DNA of 46,547 bases from an uncultured Bacilli bacterium. Its GTDB lineage: Bacteria; Bacillota_I; Bacilli_A; RF39; UBA660. The stretch covers positions 1 through 46,547 of the forward strand of contig CALVRR010000013.1 in NCBI GenBank assembly GCA_944358705.1, written 5' to 3'. Below the pieces are notes generated by a model. The model did not search any database, was not told where the DNA came from, and saw only the letters and a program-made list of their open reading frames with translations. Shown here one piece after another: positions 42,931-46,547 of the stretch; the first letter of the stretch is position 1, and the number at the start of each line of letters is the position of its first letter. Both the position numbers and the translations under genes were made by a program.

Positions 42931-43134
42931 TTTTCCACAAATTCTGTTGATTTCTTATTTTTGTGGTTTCAATTTTGTTTTTCCACAGTTTTTGTGAATA
43001 TTTTTTCTATTTCTATCTTGGTTTTTTCCACAAAAACTGTTCTTGTTTGCTTAAAAAAATATCCACATAAAATGTGAATATCTTTTTTATCATATTATCA
43101 TAGCCTTGTAAAATTTGACTTATTTTTTTCCACA
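42931..43134. other. cluster of DnaA-box-like 9-mers
   Basis: TTTTCCACA, one mismatch from the TTATCCACA box, occurs four times on the plus strand (42931, 42979, 43024, 43126), and ATATCCACA once (43059). ATATTCACA occurs twice on the minus strand (42993-43001, 43073-43081). The DNA is intergenic and very AT-rich. Such clusters mark oriC or DnaA-titration sites. dnaA and dnaN are not in the window. Confidence 0.5.
43051..43089. terminator. hairpin with T runs on both strands, after the zincin-like gene
   Basis: ATATCCACAT pairs with ATGTGAATAT (one wobble). It can end minus-strand transcription from the gene at 43161. It contains two of the DnaA-box-like 9-mers, so those may be coincidental. 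Confidence 0.55.
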
Positions 43135-43160
43135 ATTTTAGTTGGTAATTTTTGCTAATA

Positions 43161-43958
43161 TTATTTCTTTTTATTACATTTTCTATTTATTTCTTCTATG
43201 TTTTCTTTTACAAATATATAGGATTTTTCTATAAATTCTTCGATATTAGGACTATTATTATATAAGTCTTTTATTGTATTCATAATCGTATTTCCTTGAA
43301 TTGTTTCTGTATAGAATTGTTGATAGGCATATTGTGGAATTGGAATTATTTTTTGAATTCTTTTATCATTTAGTAATGGATCCACTATCATTTCTTCTAA
43401 ATACCATCTTGGGGAAGGTCTTTTTATATTATCTGGTGATACCGGACCGTACATCTCTTTAAATTTTTCATAAAACATAAAATGTCCCATTTCATGAACT
43501 GCATTTTTTAAGATTATTTTATTATCTTTATGCACTGATGTCCAAAATTCTTTGGTTATGACATCTCGTGGAGCAACTGGTAAATAACCTATCCAGCATA
43601 TGATTTCTTTACATTCTTCTGGCCAGTCTACTTGATGAACTTCAGATAAAGCTGTTAATAATTCATCATTTATTTTATTAAACATTTCTTGCAATTCTTT
43701 TACTTTTGATTCAATGAATTTGTTTTTTTCTTTTAACTTTTTCTTCATTATGGGAGAAACTATTTCTTTTACTTGATAATCATCCATTTCATCTGTTATT
43801 TTTCCCTTTAATTCTGGTAATATTTGATAACATAGTTCATCAAATGGAAGCGTTTGATTCGTTTTGTTCCATTTTGGACTGATAAATCTCGTTATAAACT
43901 CGATGTTTTTCTCTTCTGAAAGTGGTTTTACAACTATTTGGGGAAGGTTTGTTTTCAT
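43161..43958 (-). CDS. predicted zinc metalloprotease-like protein (HExxH)
   Basis: A protein of 265 residues with no signal peptide. The zincin motif HEMGH lies near residue 156 (KNAVHEMGHFMFYEKF), and a downstream acidic cluster, WYLEEMIVDPLL, could give the third ligand. Before it are a helical coiled stretch (about 70-105) and ICWIGYLPVAPRD. I do not recognise the family. I use the ATG at 43958, since AGGAG lies 9 bases before it, whereas the ATG at 43967 touches the ribosome site. It is monocistronic. Confidence 0.68.
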   Translation of the reverse strand: MKTNLPQIVVKPLSEEKNIEFITRFISPKWNKTNQTLPFDELCYQILPELKGKITDEMDDYQVKEIVSPIMKKKLKEKNKFIESKVKELQEMFNKINDELLTALSEVHQVDWPEECKEIICWIGYLPVAPRDVITKEFWTSVHKDNKIILKNAVHEMGHFMFYEKFKEMYGPVSPDNIKRPSPRWYLEEMIVDPLLNDKRIQKIIPIPQYAYQQFYTETIQGNTIMNTIKDLYNNSPNIEEFIEKSYIFVKENIEEINRKCNKKK

Positions 43959-44153
43959 ATACTTCATCTCCTTTTGATAACTATATGATATATCCTATAC
44001 TGATTTCACGCAAGCAAAAACGCTTTTATAGTTTAGTTACTTTTACAATTACTTTATTTTTTGTTTGTGTCTTTTTATTTTAAATGCGATTCTCAGAATA
44101 GAGAGACATTGTATTATGATATAGAAAAAATTTGAGAGGGTTTTATCGAAAAT

Positions 44154-44174
44154 ACCAATTTATAGCAAATTGGT
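44154..44174 (+). repeat. perfect inverted repeat in an intergenic region
   Basis: ACCAATTT, ATAGC, AAATTGGT. It lies between a TGA-TATAGA box (44117-44125) and a terminator, so it could belong to a short plus-strand RNA, or be a binding site upstream of the zincin-like gene. Confidence 0.35.
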
Positions 44175-44184
44175 TATTACAAAT

Positions 44185-44214
44185 AAAAAACTACTATTTT
44201 TATAGTAGTTTTAT
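44185..44214. terminator. terminator of the DHH gene (bidirectional)
   Basis: AAAACTACTA pairs with TAGTAGTTTT around a short loop. It overlaps the DHH gene's stop region. Confidence 0.8.
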
Positions 44215-45206
44215 TGTGGTTTTATTTTTCCTATATGTTTACCTTTTTGTTGTGGTATTGAGCATGATGCTTTTCCTCTTTCTTGTTCATATTCTGATAT
44301 TATGGTTGCTAGAACATTTTCATAGGTATCATTATAGAATCTTCCTGCACTTCTTGTTTCATGACCTCCACCATTACACTTGATAGCCATCGATACAATA
44401 TCAATATCACATTCTGGTATTTTTCGCAATTTTATAAAATAATTATTTCCTATTCCAATGATAAAGCAACTTACTGGATTTTCTTCGGTTGCCGCAATTC
44501 TTTCTTGAAATTGATTTGCATTTACTAATGGAGTAATGTCGCCATTTTCGATAGGTTCTAATAATTTGTAAATTTTTAACCCCTCTGTTTTTCTTTCTTC
44601 TTCCTCAATTTTTCCTAGAAGTTCTTTTTGTTGATCTGTTAATTCTATCATCTTTCTTAAAGCTTCTTCTTTTTCCACTTCGGTTAATGGTAGCTTTTCT
44701 ACCATTTCTATTGTTTTCTCTGTTACTCCGTAGTTAAATCCGGAAGTATCTGATGCCATTCCTAAATATAAATTATAAGCCATATCTTTTGAAATAGGTA
44801 TTTGTTTTTCTGTTAATTTTTCCGTAATTATTTGACAGGTGGCTGCAGCTTTAGGTTGAATTATTTTATTTCCTTGTGGAATTTCCAACTCTACTCGGTT
44901 GCCATCGTGATGGTCTATTTGATATCTATTTTCTTTTGGCACTTTTTCTATTATTTCTATTCCGTATACTCTATCATACTCATTTACATCACATACCAAT
45001 ATATAATCTAGTTTTATATCTCTGGCTTCTTCTACGGTGATAAAGTGTCTATTTCCTTTTATTTTCTCCCTTAAAAAACTGTCCTGTATTATAGATATTA
45101 CTTCTAAATTTGAATAGTTTTCTTCTATTATTTTTGCCATGGATTCCGTACTACATAAGGCATCCAAATCACATCCCTTATGGGTAAAAATTCCTATTTT
45201 TTTCAT
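44211..45206 (-). CDS. DHH/DHHA1 phosphoesterase, NrnA-like
   Basis: A protein of 331 residues. The N-terminal DHH domain (about 1-180) has THKGCDLDAL (motif I variant), LVCDVNEYD, QIDHHDGNRVE (motif III) and ASDTSGFNY. The C-terminal DHHA1 domain has the conserved CNGGGHETRSAGRF. NrnA/GdpP relatives degrade nanoRNA, pAp or cyclic dinucleotides with Mn. Motif I lacks the usual second D/N pattern of NrnA (DGDA), so the substrate is open. AAAAGGAGAGATAAA precedes the ATG, the same leader as rpmE upstream. Confidence 0.85.
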   Translation of the reverse strand: MKKIGIFTHKGCDLDALCSTESMAKIIEENYSNLEVISIIQDSFLREKIKGNRHFITVEEARDIKLDYILVCDVNEYDRVYGIEIIEKVPKENRYQIDHHDGNRVELEIPQGNKIIQPKAAATCQIITEKLTEKQIPISKDMAYNLYLGMASDTSGFNYGVTEKTIEMVEKLPLTEVEKEEALRKMIELTDQQKELLGKIEEEERKTEGLKIYKLLEPIENGDITPLVNANQFQERIAATEENPVSCFIIGIGNNYFIKLRKIPECDIDIVSMAIKCNGGGHETRSAGRFYNDTYENVLATIISEYEQERGKASCSIPQQKGKHIGKIKPQ

Positions 45207-45300
45207 TTTATCTCTCCTTTTTCATTTATTATATTTTTTTATGTGAAAAAGGAAAAATATTAATTTGTTATTACTAGTATAACCTTTTGTTATTTTTACA

Positions 45301-45331
45301 AAAGAAAAAACCTGTTTTCACAGGTTTCTTT
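45301..45331 (-). terminator. terminator of rpmE
   Basis: AAACCTGT pairs with ACAGGTTT on the minus strand, followed by TTTTTTCTTTT. Confidence 0.85.
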
Positions 45332-45337
45332 AATAAA

Positions 45338-45556
45338 CTATTCTGCAGTTTCTTGTTTATCAAATCCATATTTTTTATTAAATTTATCAACACGACCAGC
45401 ACGAGATGCTCTACTTTGTTTTCCAGTATAGAATGGATGACATTTAGAACATACTTCAACATTAATAGAGTCTTTTGTTGATTTACAAGTAAAAGTTTCT
45501 CCACATGCACATGTTACTGTACAGTCTTTTACTTCTGGATGTATTCCTTTTTTCAT
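45338..45556 (-). CDS. rpmE: 50S ribosomal protein L31, zinc-binding form
   Basis: A protein of 72 residues beginning [20 protein letters not shown]. The zinc ligands are Cys16, Cys18 (CAC), Cys37 and Cys40 (CSKC), so it is the C+ form. HPFYTGKQ and the basic tail [10 protein letters not shown] are typical. GGAAGGAGAGATAAA precedes the ATG. A small hairpin just upstream and a consensus promoter suggest an L31-type autoregulatory leader. Confidence 0.96.
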   Translation of the reverse strand: MKKGIHPEVKDCTVTCACGETFTCKSTKDSINVEVCSKCHPFYTGKQSRASRAGRVDKFNKKYGFDKQETAE

Positions 45557-45574
45557 TTTATCTCTCCTTCCGCC

Positions 45575-45591
45575 ATGACTTTAAAAGTCAT
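45575..45591 (-). promoter_or_regulatory. hairpin in the rpmE leader
   Basis: ATGACTT, TTA, AAGTCAT lies in the 5' leader, 7 bases before the ribosome site GGAAGGAG. L31 genes in Firmicutes are known to carry autoregulatory leaders; this short stem is only a candidate. Confidence 0.45.
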
Positions 45592-45611
45592 AGTAATTCA
45601 ATAGCGTTATT

Positions 45612-45640
45612 AGTATATCAACTTTTTTTTACTTTTGCAA
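45612..45640 (-). promoter_or_regulatory. promoter of rpmE
   Basis: Minus strand TTGCAA (45640-45635), 17-base spacer ending in TGA, TATACT (45617-45612). Confidence 0.8.
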
Positions 45641-45755
45641 GGCTTTTCTAGGATAATTTTTTAAGGTAACCTTTGTAAAATAATTCTATTCATAACTTCT
45701 TACTAGTTTTAAAAAATAAAATTAAAGGCTTTAAAATATACCCTAATCTAGATTG

Positions 45756-46466
45756 TTAATTTTTAGCTAGTTCTTGTAGTACTTTATCTGCAATTTTTTT
45801 ATATCCTTTTTTACTTGGATAAATATTTTTCGGATTTAAAAAGTCCGTTGTCATGATTACTTCTGTTGTTGATATATAAGTAATTTGTTTTGTATTTTCA
45901 TAAATAGTATTTAACTTCTTTATTCCTTCTTTGATATACTTATTTTCTATAGGAATATCTGGATATCCAATTATATATATTTTTCCCGGATAATATTTTT
46001 TTATTTCATTAATTAACTTATTAAAATTATCTTTGATATCTTCTAATATTAATTTTAATTGATATTCTGACATTTCTGGTGTAATTGCGATATGGTATAT
46101 TAAATCATTTAACCCTATTGTCATTGTGATTAGATTTGATTCTCTTAAAGTTTGTTTTAAATTTATTTCTAAACTATCTATTGTTATTTTTTCATTTGTT
46201 GTAATAGATTCGTATAGGTGTTCTATTGATTGGTCTTTTTTAGAAAAGTCTTTTGTATATAGTTTTAATCTTTTGTCTGTTAGAAATTCATCTTTTATAA
46301 AATCACTATAACTATAATCTATCTCACCATAGGAATTAATTCCTAAAGCAAAGCCATCTCCTAACGATGTGTAATTAAAATAGTGATTATGATTATCTTT
46401 ATATATTAAAAAAATTATAAATACTACTAATAAGAAAATAATTAATTTATAATATTTTTTTATCAT
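45756..46466 (-). CDS. membrane-anchored SGNH-like protein, catalytic residues replaced
   Basis: An N-terminal membrane helix (about 6-22) is followed by a GDSL/SGNH-type domain. Block I reads SLGDGFALG where GDS is expected, so the nucleophile Ser is Gly. Block III is intact (TIGLNDLIYH). The C-terminal block reads NIYPSKKGYKKIA where D-x-x-H-P is usual, so His is Tyr and Asp is absent. It is probably a non-catalytic carbohydrate- or ligand-binding relative. I use the ATG at 46466 (236 aa), with AAGG just upstream; a TTG at 46484 is possible. The upstream neighbour lies outside the window. Confidence 0.72.
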   Translation of the reverse strand: MIKKYYKLIIFLLVVFIIFLIYKDNHNHYFNYTSLGDGFALGINSYGEIDYSYSDFIKDEFLTDKRLKLYTKDFSKKDQSIEHLYESITTNEKITIDSLEINLKQTLRESNLITMTIGLNDLIYHIAITPEMSEYQLKLILEDIKDNFNKLINEIKKYYPGKIYIIGYPDIPIENKYIKEGIKKLNTIYENTKQITYISTTEVIMTTDFLNPKNIYPSKKGYKKIADKVLQELAKN

Positions 46467-46547
46467 AATGCCTTGTATAATCAATCTTATAGAAATTATT
46501 AATTAATTCTATATATTGATTAATCCTTTCTATTTATTTTTTTGATT

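Noticed and set aside
43051..43089. The ATATCCACAT/ATGTGAATAT pair as proof of an origin
   Set aside because: Better explained as a terminator hairpin with T runs; kept only as weak members of the DnaA-box cluster.
44132..44383. 83-codon plus-strand frame running into the DHH gene
   Set aside because: TTG start, no ribosome site, antisense to conserved DHHA1 codons, crosses a terminator.
45274..45510. 78-codon minus-strand frame overlapping rpmE
   Set aside because: Out-of-frame shadow of the certain L31 gene.

Overview
This is a low-GC Firmicutes chromosome segment that uses the standard code: TGA stops occur and RF2 is present. Three things point to the class Bacilli, probably an uncultured gut lineage. 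An Mbl-type MreB lies beside a SpoIIQ-like protein, a DUF1146 (YwzB) protein and RpiB, as in the B. subtilis neighbourhood. FtsEX is paired with a coiled-coil M23 hydrolase. Many promoters look like TGn-TATAAT. Nearly all housekeeping genes are on the minus strand, and many terminator hairpins overlap the stop codons they serve. I saw no tRNA, rRNA, CRISPR array or insertion sequence.

Layout. (1) 1-7970 holds lineage-specific genes: a HipA/CtkA-like kinase gene split by one in-frame TAA, a metallophosphoesterase, a large coiled-coil protein, a HAD phosphatase, a degenerate kinase-like protein and a transglutaminase-like protein. (2) 8047-13796 is core: the ftsE-ftsX-M23 hydrolase operon, two tandem YitT proteins, and prfB with its programmed +1 frameshift. 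(3) 13800-25783 contains a candidate plus-strand small RNA, a diaminopentanoate-dehydrogenase-like enzyme, three Nudix hydrolases, rsgA, a GNAT protein, a TsaC/Sua5-type protein, an HD hydrolase and a rifampin-phosphotransferase/PEP-synthase-like enzyme. (4) 25786-32286 is accessory DNA. It is bounded and divided by three copies of the 3' end of secA, the SEC-C zinc-motif codons. I read it as two tandem integrative elements. The inner one has a tyrosine integrase, a Hanks kinase and a Doc toxin with a RhuM-like partner. The outer one has an MqsR-like toxin with a zinc-finger/HTH/Panacea (SocA-like) antitoxin and no integrase. (5) 32237-35611 is secA, hpf and a cold-shock gene. (6) 35834-38618 is an agr quorum-sensing locus: agrB-agrD on plus, converging with agrA-agrC on minus. 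agrD is a 40-codon gene, and agrB seems to lack a proper start. (7) 38678-46466 is the wall, shape and envelope region: TagO/WecA-type transferase, mbl, spoIIQ-like, DUF1146, rpiB, a cluster of DnaA-box-like 9-mers, a zincin-like protein, a DHH phosphoesterase, rpmE and an SGNH protein lacking its catalytic Ser and His.

The most interesting structure is the double integration into the 3' end of secA. Each incoming element rebuilds the SEC-C tail, so secretion stays intact while toxin-antitoxin and kinase cargo accumulates. The convergent agr locus with a predicted CIWFM thiolactone peptide is next. No similarity search or folding program was used. Family names rest on motifs I recognise, and starts were chosen from visible ribosome binding sites.
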